A DNA stretch of 30,825 bases, from NCBI GenBank assembly GCA_900542835.1, contig UQPB01000039.1, forward strand, positions 1-30,825. The letters run 5' to 3'. The stretch comes from an uncultured Pelosinus sp. Its GTDB lineage: Bacteria; Bacillota; Negativicutes; Sporomusales; Acetonemataceae. Below are positions 22,688 through 30,825 of the stretch, one piece after another (positions within the stretch are counted from its first letter, which is position 1; the number at the start of each line of letters is the position of its first letter). Position numbers and translations under genes: made by a program. Under the pieces are notes generated by a model. It was not told the origin of the DNA. It searched no databases and saw nothing but the letters and a program-made list of their open reading frames with translations.

Positions 22688-24085
22688 ATGGAAGCGTTCG
22701 GTATTCTCTTAAGTCTATTTTTATTAATGTTTTTCGCCTACAGAGGCTTCTCCGTAATCCTGTTTTCTCCCATCTTTGCTTTGATGGCGGCTACGATGTC
22801 AGGACTGGCTTTAATGCCGGCCTATACCGAGCTGTTCATGGGAAAAGCGGTCGTCTACGTAAAAACGTTTTTCCCCATTTTTATGCTGGGAGCGGTGTTC
22901 GGTAAAGTCATGGAAGACACAGGCCTGGCTAAAAGCATTTCAGTGGCCATTATTAAAGGGCTTGGCCAGGACCGGGCGATTCTCGCGGTTGTCCTTGCCG
23001 GTGCGGCCCTTACCTATGGCGGAGTCAGCCTGTTTGTCGTCGTCTTTGCCGTTTATCCGTTTGCCGCGGCACTATTTAAAGAAGCCAATATCCCCAAGCG
23101 GCTGATTCCAGGAACAATCGCTCTAGGCGCATTTACGTTTACCATGGATTCATTCCCCGGTACGCCGCAGATCCAAAACATTATTCCCACCAACTTTTTC
23201 GGCACTAACATTTATGCAGCGCCAATCAGCGGCATCCTTGGCGGCCTTCTCATCCTCTTCGGCGGTCTCTGGTGGCTTGACCGCCGCCGCAAAGCGGCTG
23301 CCGCAGCCGGCGAAGGTTATGGCAATCATACGCTTAATGAGCCGGAGGTGCGTGATGACTCCGGTATGCCGGCCTGGTATATCGCCGCCCTGCCGCTTTT
23401 GACTGTTCTGATCGTCAACTTTGCCATGACCCGTCTGTTCCATTGGGATCCCAGTCTGCTGGCTCCCTTTCAGCAAATGAATCTGCCGCTGGTAGCCGCC
23501 TCGGTTAAAAATGTCATCAGTATATGGTCTCTGATTATTGCGTTGGTTTGCGGCATCTTACTGGCGGTTTCCCTGGGAGTTTCCCGTCTGCCCAAAGGCG
23601 GTCTGGCTAAGGCGCTTAACGCCGGCGCCATCGGCTCGCTGCTGGCGATTATGAATACCGCGTCGGAAGTCGGCTACGGCAATGTGGTTGCTTCCCTGCC
23701 AGGCTTCAAATCAATTTCCGGCGCCTTAATGAGCATCAAAATCGGCGGCACCCCGCTTGCTTCGGAAGCGGTAACCGTAACCACGCTGGCCGGCATTACA
23801 GGCTCGGCCTCGGGCGGAATGTCCATCGCACTGGATTTAATGGCTAAAGACTGGCTGGCATGGGCCAACCAGATCGGTATGTCGCCGGAAATGCTGCACC
23901 GGGTTGCCTCCATGGCCTCGGGCGGCATGGATACCCTGCCGCACAACGGCGCCGTCATTACGCTTTTAGCGGTCTGCGGTCTTACGCACAAAGAGTCCTA
24001 CCCGGATATTTTCGTCATTACCTGCCTGAAAACGGCTGCTGTTTTTGCCGTAATTGTTCTGCATACGTTGACAGGAATTCTCTAA
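22688..24085 (+). CDS. GntP-family permease, probable 3-hydroxybutyrate or related C4-acid importer
   Basis: A 465-residue polytopic transporter with about 12-14 membrane helices. GAALTYGGVSLFVVVFAVYPFA, TMDSFPGTPQIQNIIPTNFFGT, NTASEVGYGNVVASLPGF and ASGGMDTLPHNGAVITLL are conserved GntP (gluconate:H+ symporter) family segments. Gluconate itself is unlikely: no gluconate kinase or sugar gene is nearby, and in Bacillus subtilis the GntP-family yxjC lies with scoAB and a hydroxybutyrate dehydrogenase gene, an arrangement like this one. AGGAGG precedes the ATG by nine bases. Transcribed alone from a sigma-54 promoter and closed by a strong terminator. Family firm, substrate inferred. Confidence 0.9.
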   Translation: MEAFGILLSLFLLMFFAYRGFSVILFSPIFALMAATMSGLALMPAYTELFMGKAVVYVKTFFPIFMLGAVFGKVMEDTGLAKSISVAIIKGLGQDRAILAVVLAGAALTYGGVSLFVVVFAVYPFAAALFKEANIPKRLIPGTIALGAFTFTMDSFPGTPQIQNIIPTNFFGTNIYAAPISGILGGLLILFGGLWWLDRRRKAAAAAGEGYGNHTLNEPEVRDDSGMPAWYIAALPLLTVLIVNFAMTRLFHWDPSLLAPFQQMNLPLVAASVKNVISIWSLIIALVCGILLAVSLGVSRLPKGGLAKALNAGAIGSLLAIMNTASEVGYGNVVASLPGFKSISGALMSIKIGGTPLASEAVTVTTLAGITGSASGGMSIALDLMAKDWLAWANQIGMSPEMLHRVASMASGGMDTLPHNGAVITLLAVCGLTHKESYPDIFVITCLKTAAVFAVIVLHTLTGIL

Positions 24086-24090
24086 ACGCT

Positions 24091-24136
24091 AACAGCAAAC
24101 AGACGCTGTCCGCCCGGACGGCGTCTGTTTGCTGTT
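24091..24136 (+). terminator. Terminator downstream of the GntP permease
   Basis: A stem of about 21 bp encloses a GCCC loop and begins six bases after the stop codon. The single imperfect pair is a U-G wobble in plus-strand RNA but C-A on the other strand, so it serves the plus-strand gene. The U-tract is weak (GTTCTT). Confidence 0.8.
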
Positions 24137-24145
24137 CTTGGCAGC

Positions 24146-24175
24146 TTAGACGAATAAATGCATCTGTGCTATACT
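24146..24175 (+). promoter_or_regulatory. Promoter of the ydcF-like gene
   Basis: TTAGAC (24146-24151) and TATACT (24170-24175) are 18 bp apart, and the -10 has the extended TGC. A second possible -10, TATAAT at 24194-24199, lacks a good -35. Confidence 0.55.
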
Positions 24176-24223
24176 GAAACAGGGACCATTGCTTATAATT
24201 ATTTTTGGTCTCGGGAGATGGCG

Positions 24224-24793
24224 ATGCGAAAACGATCCTGCCTGCTCATCCTGCTATTACTGGCAATAGCGACAATTGAAATTCCGATTATCGCTGTCGG
24301 ACAGACAGCTATGCCGCAGCCGGCGGATACCATCATTGTCCTCGGCGCCAGGCTGAGCGGCCGGGAGCCGGGCGCCATGCTGAGACTGCGCCTGGAAGAA
24401 GCCGCCAGACTTTATGCCGCCGGCTACGCGCCTGTCATCATTGTCAGCGGCGGCCTTGGCAGCGATGAAGAGATCAGCGAGGCGGCAGCGATGAAAAAAT
24501 TTCTGGTCGACCGTGGCATACCCGCGGCTGCAATTTATCCGGAGGACCAGTCAAGAAACACCTTTCAAAATTTGGCTTTTTCCCAGCGGATCATGCGTGA
24601 ACACCAGTTGGCAACGGCGATTATTGTTTCCAACGCCTCCCACATCCGACGCGCCTTAGTTCTGGCTGCTCAACTCGGCCTGCCGGCGACAGGGGCAGCG
24701 GCACCGATGGCAGACAGTCTCTATCTCACGGCCAAGCAATATGCCCGTGAAGGAGCCGCCGTTGCCGCGCTGCTATTTATTCAGCCGCACTGA
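24224..24793 (+). CDS. YdcF-like DUF218 family protein
   Basis: A 189-residue protein with an N-terminal membrane anchor or signal (about residues 5-25) and a DUF218 domain. Conserved features: ADTIIVLGARL, RLRLEEAARLYAAGYAPVIIVSGG, EDQSRNTFQNLAFSQ and IIVSNASHIRRAL. Members (YdcF, SanA, ElyC) are linked to envelope functions and YdcF binds S-adenosylmethionine, but the reaction is unknown. Start 24224 is chosen because GGGAG is six bases upstream; earlier in-frame starts lack a usable site. It is monocistronic and convergent with dnaE, and its stop codon lies inside a shared hairpin. Confidence 0.85.
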   Translation: MRKRSCLLILLLLAIATIEIPIIAVGQTAMPQPADTIIVLGARLSGREPGAMLRLRLEEAARLYAAGYAPVIIVSGGLGSDEEISEAAAMKKFLVDRGIPAAAIYPEDQSRNTFQNLAFSQRIMREHQLATAIIVSNASHIRRALVLAAQLGLPATGAAAPMADSLYLTAKQYAREGAAVAALLFIQPH

Positions 24794-24835
24794 CAGCAAA
24801 GCACCGTCTCAATCGAGACGGTGCTTTGCTGTCAG
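24790..24835. terminator. 21-bp perfect hairpin containing both convergent stop codons
   Basis: A perfect 21-bp inverted repeat (24790-24810 with 24815-24835) with a 4-nt loop contains the TGA of the ydcF-like gene in one arm and the TGA of dnaE in the other. No long T-tract follows, so termination may rely on the stem strength. Its outer arms ACAGCAAA/TTTGCTGT are shared with the GntP terminator at 24091-24136. Confidence 0.7.
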
Positions 24836-27800
24836 GAGAAGGTTACACGGCCGGTTCCGGCTATGGCCTCAAGTGCTTGAATTGCCTGCGGTGAAGAATT
24901 GATCCAGTACTGTGCTTCGGTTTTAATCACCCGCCGGCTGTCAATCAAATGCAAAAACACGGGATTGTCGCCGCGATAAGTGGCAAAAACGGCTTTCAGG
25001 CGTTCAAATACGTCGGCGCTTTCCTGGTCGCGCCGCAATTTTATCCGGACCTCCTGCGGCGCGGTCGCGCCCAAGGGGCGGATATCCTCGGCGATCACTT
25101 TTGCCGTTTCCTCATTTTTACTCAACCGTCCGCTGACCATAACCGGCGCATCGGCAACCAGCAGGCGGCTGACCTTCTCAAACAGACGGGCGAATACCAC
25201 GACTTCAATCTGATCGACAAAATCCTCCAGCGTCAAAAAGCACATCTGGCTGCCATTCTTGGTGGTGATACGCTTAGAAGTAGCGATTGTGCCGCCAATG
25301 CGCAGCCGTTGTCCGTCCTCGCCTGTTTCCGACAGCAGTGAGTAAATTGGCGTCAGTTCGTTCATCTGCTCGCGAAACCGGTTCAAAGGGTGGCCGGTTA
25401 CGTAAAAACCGATCATTTCCTTTTCGTATATCAGCCGCTGTTCCTCTGCCAGCTCAGGAATATCCGGCAAGGTAAAATGCTGTTCGGGCTGTTCGGGCGT
25501 TTCGCCGCCAAATCCGAACAAATCCAACTGTCCGCTCGCCTGATCGCGTTGAATCTTAGCCGCCAGGTCGGCGGCGCGGTCAATTACCTCCATAAGCTGT
25601 GAGCGCCGGGCGCCAAAGGAGTCAAACGCGCCGCATTTAACCAGGCTCTCCACCACCCGCTTATTCACTACCCGCATGTCTACCCGGCTGAAGAAATCGA
25701 CAAGGGAGGTAAAGGCGCCCGTCTCCTGACGAGCGGTGACGATATGCTGGATAGCTGTCTCGCCGACATTTTTCACACCCGCCAGACCGAACCGAATGGC
25801 ATTGCCAGCAACCGAAAACCCGGTCTGGCTGGCATTAACATCCGGCGGCAGCACCTCAATGCCTTTACGGCGCGCCTCCTCAATATACAAACCAACCTTC
25901 TCGTTGGCTCCCATGACACTTGACAGCAGCGCGGCCATAAATTCCTGTGGATAATGCACCTTTAGATAGGCGGTTTGATACGCCACCAGCGCATAAGCGG
26001 CGCTGTGCGATTTATTGAAGCCGTAATCGGCAAAATGAGCGATCAGCTCAAAAATCTCGCGTGCCAGAGTGGGATCGACCCCTTGCGCTGCCGCTCCCTT
26101 TAAGAAGTTCTCTTTTTGGCCGGCGATAACCTCGGCCTTTTTTTTGCCCATTGCCCGCCGCAGTAAATCTGCCTGCCCCAGTGTAAATCCGGCCAGCACG
26201 GAAGCAATTTTCATTACTTGTTCCTGATAGAGGATAACGCCAAACGTATCCGCTAAAATGGGCTCAAGCAGCGGATGCAGATAATCCACCTGCTTTCTGC
26301 CATGACGCCGGGCAATAAAATCCTCGACCATGCCGCTGCCAAGCGGTCCGGGACGATAGAGAGCCACCAGAGCGATCAGATCGGTGAAGCGGTCAGGCTT
26401 TAATTCTTTGATCAGAGCGGTAATGCCGGAGGATTCCATCTGAAAAACGCCCAGCGTGTCACCGCTGGCCAGCATCGCATAAGTGGCAGTATCATCCAGC
26501 GGCAGATTCTCCAGATCAATGCAAATACTGCGGTTTTCACCGATAAACCGGACCGCATCGCCGATCACCGTCAGCGTGCGCAGCCCCAGCAAATCCATTT
26601 TCAGCAGTCCGATCTCTTCGACCTTATCCTTATCATACTGCGTGGTCACAAAATCTTCCGACGAATTCTGCAGCGGCACATAATGGGTAAGCGGTTCTTT
26701 CGCAATAACAATGCCGGCCGCATGGGTGGAAGCATGACGCGGCAAGCCTTCCACCGCCATCGCCAAATCCAACAGCTTCTGTGTTGCCGGCTCACTCTGA
26801 TAGGCGGCCTTTAGCTCATGCTGGCTGTTAAGCGCCTTTTTCAAGGTGATCCCGAGTTCATTCGGCACCAGCTTGGCAATTCTGTCCACATCGCCATAGC
26901 TCATGGACAGCGCCCGTCCGACATCGCGAATTGCCGCTTTGGCGGCCATGGTGCCAAAGGTAATAATTTGCGACACCTTGTCCTTGCCATAACGCTCAAC
27001 TACATAATCGATAACCTTGCTACGATTTACATAACAAAAATCAACATCAATATCCGGCATGCTGACCCGATCCGGATTTAGAAACCGTTCAAACAGCAAA
27101 TCATATTTGAGCGGATCAATATTAGTTATACTCAACAGATAGGCAACAATGCTGCCTGCCGCCGAGCCGCGCCCCGGCCCGACCGGAATCTGATGCCGGC
27201 GGGCATGATCGATAAAATCCCAGACGATCAGAAAATAACTGGAGTAACCCATCTTCTCAATGACAGCCAGTTCAAACGCGAGCCGCTCGGTTATCTCCGG
27301 CGTTACCGCAGAATAGCGACTGGCCAGCCGCTCGTTGCACAGCCGCCGCAAATAGCTGACGTCAGTCTCGCCTTCCGGTACCGGAAAATCAGGCAGGTGC
27401 AATTCGTCAAAGCCGATCTCGACATTGCAGCGCTCGGCTATTTTCAGCGTATTCGCCAGAGCCTCTTCACATTCCGGAAACAGTGCCGCCATTTCGGCAG
27501 CGTCCTTGATATAAAACTCATGACTGGGAAACTGCATACGATTGGGGTCATCAATCGTCTTGCCGGTTTGAATGCACAATAAGATCTCATGGAAATCGGC
27601 ATCATCGCGATTAACATAATGAGAATCATTGGTTGCGACCAAGCCGATTCCCAGCTTGCGGGCCAGTTTGATCAGCGTCTGATTGACCTGCTTTTGCTCC
27701 GGCATATCATGATCCTGAAGTTCCAGAAAAAAATGCTCCGGTCCGAAAATATCGAGATATTCCCGGCAGAGGCGTTCCGCCCCCGCCTCGTCATCTTTCA

Positions 27801-28260
27801 GAATGCGGGAAGGAATCTCGCCGGCAATGCAGGCACTCAGGCAAATCAACCCATCGCGATACGCGGCAAGCAGTTCGCGGTCAATGCGAGGCTTGTAATA
27901 GAACCCTTCCAGATGCCCCCGTGAAACCAGTTCCATCAGATTGCGGTAGCCTGTCTGATTTTCCGCCAATAAAATCAGGTGATAATAAGACTCGCCCTCA
28001 ACCGCTGTTTTCTCCAGCCGCGACCGTGGCGCTACATAAACTTCACAGCCAATGATTGGCTTAACTCCCTGTTTCTTCGCTTCTTTATAAAAATCGACCA
28101 CTCCGTACATTACGCCGTGATCGGTAATCGCCACCGCCGGCATCCCCGCCTGCTTGACCTTTTCAATCAGGCTGCTGATGCGGCTGGCACCGTCAAGCAG
28201 GCTGTATTCAGTGTGTACATGGAGATGGACAAATGCGGCAGGCTGTATCGATGTCTTCAC
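24832..28260 (-). CDS. dnaE: DNA polymerase III subunit alpha (DnaE1 type)
   Basis: A 1142-residue replicative polymerase. Domains in order: PHP (about 10-280, with VHLHVHTEYSLLDG and TDHGVMYG metal-binding motifs intact, so possibly active in proofreading or metal binding), palm/thumb with catalytic D403 and D405 in MPDIDVDF and D556 in LLKMDLLGL, fingers, tandem HhH (about 800-880), beta-clamp motif QLDLF (911-915) and an OB fold (about 985-1060: RLRIGGTIATSKRIT, MCFLTLEDFVDQIEVVVFA). This is the DnaE1 group, not PolC. The start codon is GTG with AAGGAAG nine bases upstream; the ATG seven bases before it is out of frame. It lies downstream of a small membrane-protein gene on the same strand. 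Confidence 0.98.
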   Translation of the reverse strand: MKTSIQPAAFVHLHVHTEYSLLDGASRISSLIEKVKQAGMPAVAITDHGVMYGVVDFYKEAKKQGVKPIIGCEVYVAPRSRLEKTAVEGESYYHLILLAENQTGYRNLMELVSRGHLEGFYYKPRIDRELLAAYRDGLICLSACIAGEIPSRILKDDEAGAERLCREYLDIFGPEHFFLELQDHDMPEQKQVNQTLIKLARKLGIGLVATNDSHYVNRDDADFHEILLCIQTGKTIDDPNRMQFPSHEFYIKDAAEMAALFPECEEALANTLKIAERCNVEIGFDELHLPDFPVPEGETDVSYLRRLCNERLASRYSAVTPEITERLAFELAVIEKMGYSSYFLIVWDFIDHARRHQIPVGPGRGSAAGSIVAYLLSITNIDPLKYDLLFERFLNPDRVSMPDIDVDFCYVNRSKVIDYVVERYGKDKVSQIITFGTMAAKAAIRDVGRALSMSYGDVDRIAKLVPNELGITLKKALNSQHELKAAYQSEPATQKLLDLAMAVEGLPRHASTHAAGIVIAKEPLTHYVPLQNSSEDFVTTQYDKDKVEEIGLLKMDLLGLRTLTVIGDAVRFIGENRSICIDLENLPLDDTATYAMLASGDTLGVFQMESSGITALIKELKPDRFTDLIALVALYRPGPLGSGMVEDFIARRHGRKQVDYLHPLLEPILADTFGVILYQEQVMKIASVLAGFTLGQADLLRRAMGKKKAEVIAGQKENFLKGAAAQGVDPTLAREIFELIAHFADYGFNKSHSAAYALVAYQTAYLKVHYPQEFMAALLSSVMGANEKVGLYIEEARRKGIEVLPPDVNASQTGFSVAGNAIRFGLAGVKNVGETAIQHIVTARQETGAFTSLVDFFSRVDMRVVNKRVVESLVKCGAFDSFGARRSQLMEVIDRAADLAAKIQRDQASGQLDLFGFGGETPEQPEQHFTLPDIPELAEEQRLIYEKEMIGFYVTGHPLNRFREQMNELTPIYSLLSETGEDGQRLRIGGTIATSKRITTKNGSQMCFLTLEDFVDQIEVVVFARLFEKVSRLLVADAPVMVSGRLSKNEETAKVIAEDIRPLGATAPQEVRIKLRRDQESADVFERLKAVFATYRGDNPVFLHLIDSRRVIKTEAQYWINSSPQAIQALEAIAGTGRVTFS

Positions 28261-28362
28261 TAGGCATGTCTTCCTTTCTGAATCAGTTCTGATTATTTCT
28301 CCATCCTGCCGTCAAGTTCCTTCGCGCCAGCGGCAAACTCGCCAACTTCTGCAGCCGCGAAC

Positions 28363-28662
28363 TTATGTCCGCAGATAGGCGCGCTGTTTTTCCCGCCGTC
28401 GTTTTGCATGCATTTCGCGGCTGAGCTTCTCCAGACTCCGCCGCAGACGAAACTCACGCCGTTTCTGATTGACAATCTGAACATGGGCAACCATCGCCGC
28501 AGCCGTCATGCCGGCCCAGGCGACAGCAAACACTTTCCCCAGCGTTGTCACCCACAGCAGCGGTAAAGCCAGAAAAAAGACCGTCGCCATGCCGCTCAGC
28601 AGCGCCAGGCCGGTCAGAGACCGCAACGTTCCGGTCTTTGCGGAAAACAAGCCTGTTTTCAT
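28363..28662 (-). CDS. Small membrane protein of unknown function
   Basis: A 99-residue protein with two predicted membrane helices (about residues 17-37 and 40-62) and a strongly basic, probably coiled C-terminal tail (NQKRREFRLRRSLEKL and AKRRREKQR) that should be cytoplasmic. GGAGGG precedes the ATG. It is read in the same direction as dnaE, 102 bp ahead of it, and separated from typA by a terminator. The basic tail could contact nucleic acid or lipid head groups; I do not recognise the family. Confidence 0.75.
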   Translation of the reverse strand: MKTGLFSAKTGTLRSLTGLALLSGMATVFFLALPLLWVTTLGKVFAVAWAGMTAAAMVAHVQIVNQKRREFRLRRSLEKLSREMHAKRRREKQRAYLRT

Positions 28663-28733
28663 ACCATCCCTCCGTTCACTGCCATCGGCAGTTCTCTTCT
28701 CTATATATGCCTGCCGCTGCCGTCACATGATCA

Positions 28734-28766
28734 AAAAGCGGAATCACTGCACGTGACTCCGCTTTT
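28734..28766 (-). terminator. typA terminator
   Basis: A 14-bp stem (28734-28747 with 28753-28766) begins 13 bp after the typA stop and, on the minus strand, ends in a run of five Ts. Its one irregular pair is a G-U wobble only in minus-strand RNA, confirming the orientation. Confidence 0.88.
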
Positions 28767-28779
28767 GCTGATTGCTTGC

Positions 28780-30600
28780 TTAATTTGCTTGCTGCTGGTT
28801 TTTCCGTTCCCGGCCGCGCGCGTGGCGGTCGAGAATCATCTTGCGCAGGCGAATACTCTTAGGCGTCACTTCCACCTGCTCGTCATCATTAATATATTCG
28901 AGCGCCTGCTCCAGGCTGTGTATGCGCGGCGGCGTCAGCCGCACCGCCTCTTCCGAACTGCTGGAACGCATATTGGTAACATGCTTCTTCTTGCAGGGAT
29001 TAACGTCCATATCCGATTCGCGGGCATTCTCACCGATAATCATGCCTTCATAAACAGACTGACCAGGCGAAACAAACATCACGCCGCGGTCCTGAACACT
29101 GTTGATGCCGTAGGCAGTGGTTTCACCGGCTTCAAAAGCAACCAGCGCGCCGCGGGTGCGGCCGCTAATATCGCCTTTATAAGGGGCGTGCCCGTGAAAG
29201 ACGTGATTCATTACGCCGTTGCCTTTCGTATTGGTCAACAATTCGGAGCGGAAACCGATCAGGCCACGCGCCGGAATAATAAATTCCATCCGCAGATATC
29301 CCGCCAGTTCGGTCATATTAACCAGCTCAGCCCGCCGCGCTCCCAGTCCTTCCATAACCGGTCCCATAAATTCCTGCGGTACATCAATTGTCAGGAACTC
29401 CATCGGCTCACATAACTGACCGTTAATCTGCTTGAAAATAACTTTAGGTTTGCCGACGGAAAATTCAAAGCCTTCGCGCCGCATGGTTTCGATCAAAATA
29501 GCCAGATGTAATTCACCGCGACCGCAAACCTCAAACGCGTCCGGGCTGCCTGTTTCATCAACACGCAGGCTGACATTGGTCTGCACCTCACGGAACAGAC
29601 GATCGCGCAGATGGCGGGAGGTTACAAACTGTCCCTCCCGGCCGGCGAACGGGCTGTTATTAACAGCGAAAATCATTGATAATGTCGGCTCGTCAATTTT
29701 TATTGCCGGCAGTGCTTCCGGCTGCTCCGGATCGGCGACCGTATCGCCGATATTAACCTCGCTCAGGCCGGTAATCGCGACAATATCGCCCATCATCGCC
29801 TCTTTAACCTCGCTGCGTTTCAGCCCTTCATAGGCATAGAGGCGGCTGATCTTTGCCTTGCTCATCCCGTCGCCATTGGCGATCACCACATTCTGTCCGC
29901 TCTGCACGCGGCCGCGAACAATCCGGCCGATGGCAATGCGGCCGACATAATCGTCATAATCAAGCGTTGTGACCATAATCTGCAGCGGCCCGTCCACTGT
30001 GCCTTCGGGCGCCGGAATCGTCTGAACCAGCATATTAAACAGCGGCTCTAAATTTTTGCTTTCATCATCCATGGACAGTTTGGCTATGCCATCGCGAGCG
30101 GCGGCATAGATAACCGGAAAATCAAGCTGGCGGTCATTGGCCTCAAGCTCCATGAACAGCTCCAGCACTTCATCCAGCACATCTTCAACCCGCTGATCGG
30201 GGCGGTCAATCTTATTGATCACCACAATCGGCTGCAAATCCTGCGCCAACGCTTTGCGCAAAACATATTTCGTCTGCGGCATCGGCCCTTCAAAAGCGTC
30301 TACCAGCAGCAGTACACCATCAACCATGTTTAGAACCCGTTCGACTTCGCCGCCGAAGTCAGCATGACCCGGGGTGTCAACAATATTGATCTTCCTGCCG
30401 TTATGCATGACAGCGGTATTTTTTGACAAAATGGTAATGCCGCGCTCCCGTTCCAAATCATTGGAATCCATTACCCGTTCGGCCACCTGTTCGTTATTAC
30501 GGAAAATGTTGCTCTGTCTGAGCATAGCGTCAACCAGCGTGGTCTTTCCGTGATCGACGTGGGCAATAATGGCTACATTGCGTATATCGTCGCGTTTCAT
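28780..30600 (-). CDS. typA: Translational GTPase TypA/BipA
   Basis: A 606-residue ribosome-associated GTPase of the EF-G superfamily, involved in ribosome assembly and stress adaptation. G1 AHVDHGKTT (13-21), switch I RERGITI (51-57), G3 DTPGH (75-79) and G4 NKID (129-132) are intact; domains II, III, V and the BipA-specific C-terminus follow (GRGELHLAILIETMRREGFEFSVGKP, EFIIPARGLIGFR, ending SIRLRKMILD). Start 30600 has AGGGGGAAG upstream; an eight-codon longer frame begins at GTG without support. Monocistronic, with a near-consensus promoter and its own terminator. Confidence 0.98.
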   Translation of the reverse strand: MKRDDIRNVAIIAHVDHGKTTLVDAMLRQSNIFRNNEQVAERVMDSNDLERERGITILSKNTAVMHNGRKINIVDTPGHADFGGEVERVLNMVDGVLLLVDAFEGPMPQTKYVLRKALAQDLQPIVVINKIDRPDQRVEDVLDEVLELFMELEANDRQLDFPVIYAAARDGIAKLSMDDESKNLEPLFNMLVQTIPAPEGTVDGPLQIMVTTLDYDDYVGRIAIGRIVRGRVQSGQNVVIANGDGMSKAKISRLYAYEGLKRSEVKEAMMGDIVAITGLSEVNIGDTVADPEQPEALPAIKIDEPTLSMIFAVNNSPFAGREGQFVTSRHLRDRLFREVQTNVSLRVDETGSPDAFEVCGRGELHLAILIETMRREGFEFSVGKPKVIFKQINGQLCEPMEFLTIDVPQEFMGPVMEGLGARRAELVNMTELAGYLRMEFIIPARGLIGFRSELLTNTKGNGVMNHVFHGHAPYKGDISGRTRGALVAFEAGETTAYGINSVQDRGVMFVSPGQSVYEGMIIGENARESDMDVNPCKKKHVTNMRSSSSEEAVRLTPPRIHSLEQALEYINDDEQVEVTPKSIRLRKMILDRHARGRERKNQQQAN

Positions 30601-30654
30601 TTTCTTCCCCCTATTATGGCCCACCAGAACTTTTCATTTAAGGCCGTATTATTT

Positions 30655-30683
30655 ACTATAGTACAGGAGAAAAAAAATGTCAA
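30655..30683 (-). promoter_or_regulatory. Near-consensus promoter of typA
   Basis: On the minus strand a perfect TTGACA (30683-30678) is followed after exactly 17 bp by TATAGT (30660-30655). Predicted +1 is about 30648, giving a leader of roughly 48 bases. Confidence 0.9.
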
Positions 30684-30743
30684 TAAATGCGGCCAAACTA
30701 AACAAAAGCAATCATTTACCAAAAGCGGCTAGATGGTATCGAA

Positions 30744-30772
30744 AAAAGGCTCCGGTTATTCCGGAGCCTTTT
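30744..30772. terminator. Intrinsic terminator for a minus-strand gene right of the window
   Basis: AAAAGGCTCCGG (30744-30755) pairs with CCGGAGCCTTTT (30761-30772) around TTATT. On the minus strand it ends in six Ts. It lies upstream of the typA promoter and would close a gene entering from the right. Confidence 0.85.
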
Positions 30773-30787
30773 CAGTTTGTTGAAAAA
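30769..30787 (-). repeat. 19-nt motif preceding a terminator hairpin (copy 2)
   Basis: On the minus strand the sequence is TTTTTCAACAAACTGAAAA, an 18/19 match to 41-59, and again it leads directly into a terminator stem. Confidence 0.5.
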
Positions 30788-30825
30788 CCTTATTACCAGG
30801 CCGTTCAGAAAGCCCCAGATACTAG

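Noticed and set aside
30677..30825. Plus-strand frame starting ATG with AGGAGA eight bases upstream, open to the window end
   Set aside because: The ATG and its apparent ribosome binding site lie within the near-consensus typA promoter on the other strand, and the frame runs through a strong terminator hairpin. The sequence shows no recognisable protein features.

Overview
The window reads as chromosome from an obligately anaerobic, low-oxygen-tolerant Bacillota, plausibly a member of the Negativicutes (Sporomusaceae-like). The basis is a strict-anaerobe type hybrid cluster protein, a Bcd/EtfAB butyryl-CoA system, Gram-positive style purine-rich ribosome binding sites, many intrinsic terminators, a swivel-extended pyruvate kinase and a sigma-54 activator with CBS and PAS domains. 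The taxonomic placement is inference from gene content. I see no insertion sequence, CRISPR array, tRNA or rRNA gene.

Layout from left to right. 1-5.8 kb: hcp (hydroxylamine/NO defence) with a Crp/Fnr-type palindrome centred about 41.5 bp upstream of its predicted start of transcription; a translationally coupled pair of small membrane proteins; a 115-residue protein of unknown function; a D-amino acid aminotransferase; and a membrane acyltransferase. 5.8-9.4 kb (minus strand): an orphan membrane-anchored helical protein, pyruvate kinase and a 65-residue conserved small protein. 9.4-11.5 kb: a sigma-54 enhancer-binding regulator (CBS-CBS-PAS-PAS-AAA+-Fis).

11.7-24.1 kb is the centrepiece, a C4-acyl-CoA (3-hydroxybutyrate/crotonate/butyrate) gene cluster. 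On the minus strand, in order of transcription: CoA-transferase, short-chain (R)-3-hydroxyacyl dehydrogenase/reductase, thiolase, then butyryl-CoA dehydrogenase, etfB, etfA, a MaoC/PhaJ-type hydratase, (S)-3-hydroxybutyryl-CoA dehydrogenase, a NhaD/ArsB-superfamily antiporter and a crotonase. Divergently on the plus strand lies a GntP-family permease. The 417-bp gap between permease and CoA-transferase holds two outward-facing sigma-54 (-24/-12) promoters with exact 10-bp GG-to-GC spacing and, between them, a set of TGTCT/AGACA half-sites that look like a shared enhancer. The sigma-54 activator at the other end of the cluster is the obvious candidate to act there. Together the genes could import a C4 hydroxy- or keto-acid, activate it by CoA transfer, interconvert (R)- and (S)-3-hydroxybutyryl-CoA through crotonyl-CoA, cleave acetoacetyl-CoA to acetyl-CoA, and balance electrons through Bcd/EtfAB.

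24.2-30.8 kb: a YdcF-type DUF218 protein, dnaE (minus), a small membrane protein and typA/bipA with a near-consensus promoter. The C4 cluster sits between dnaE and pyruvate kinase, genes that are near neighbours (often with pfkA) in many Bacillota; no pfkA is present here, which suggests insertion or rearrangement.
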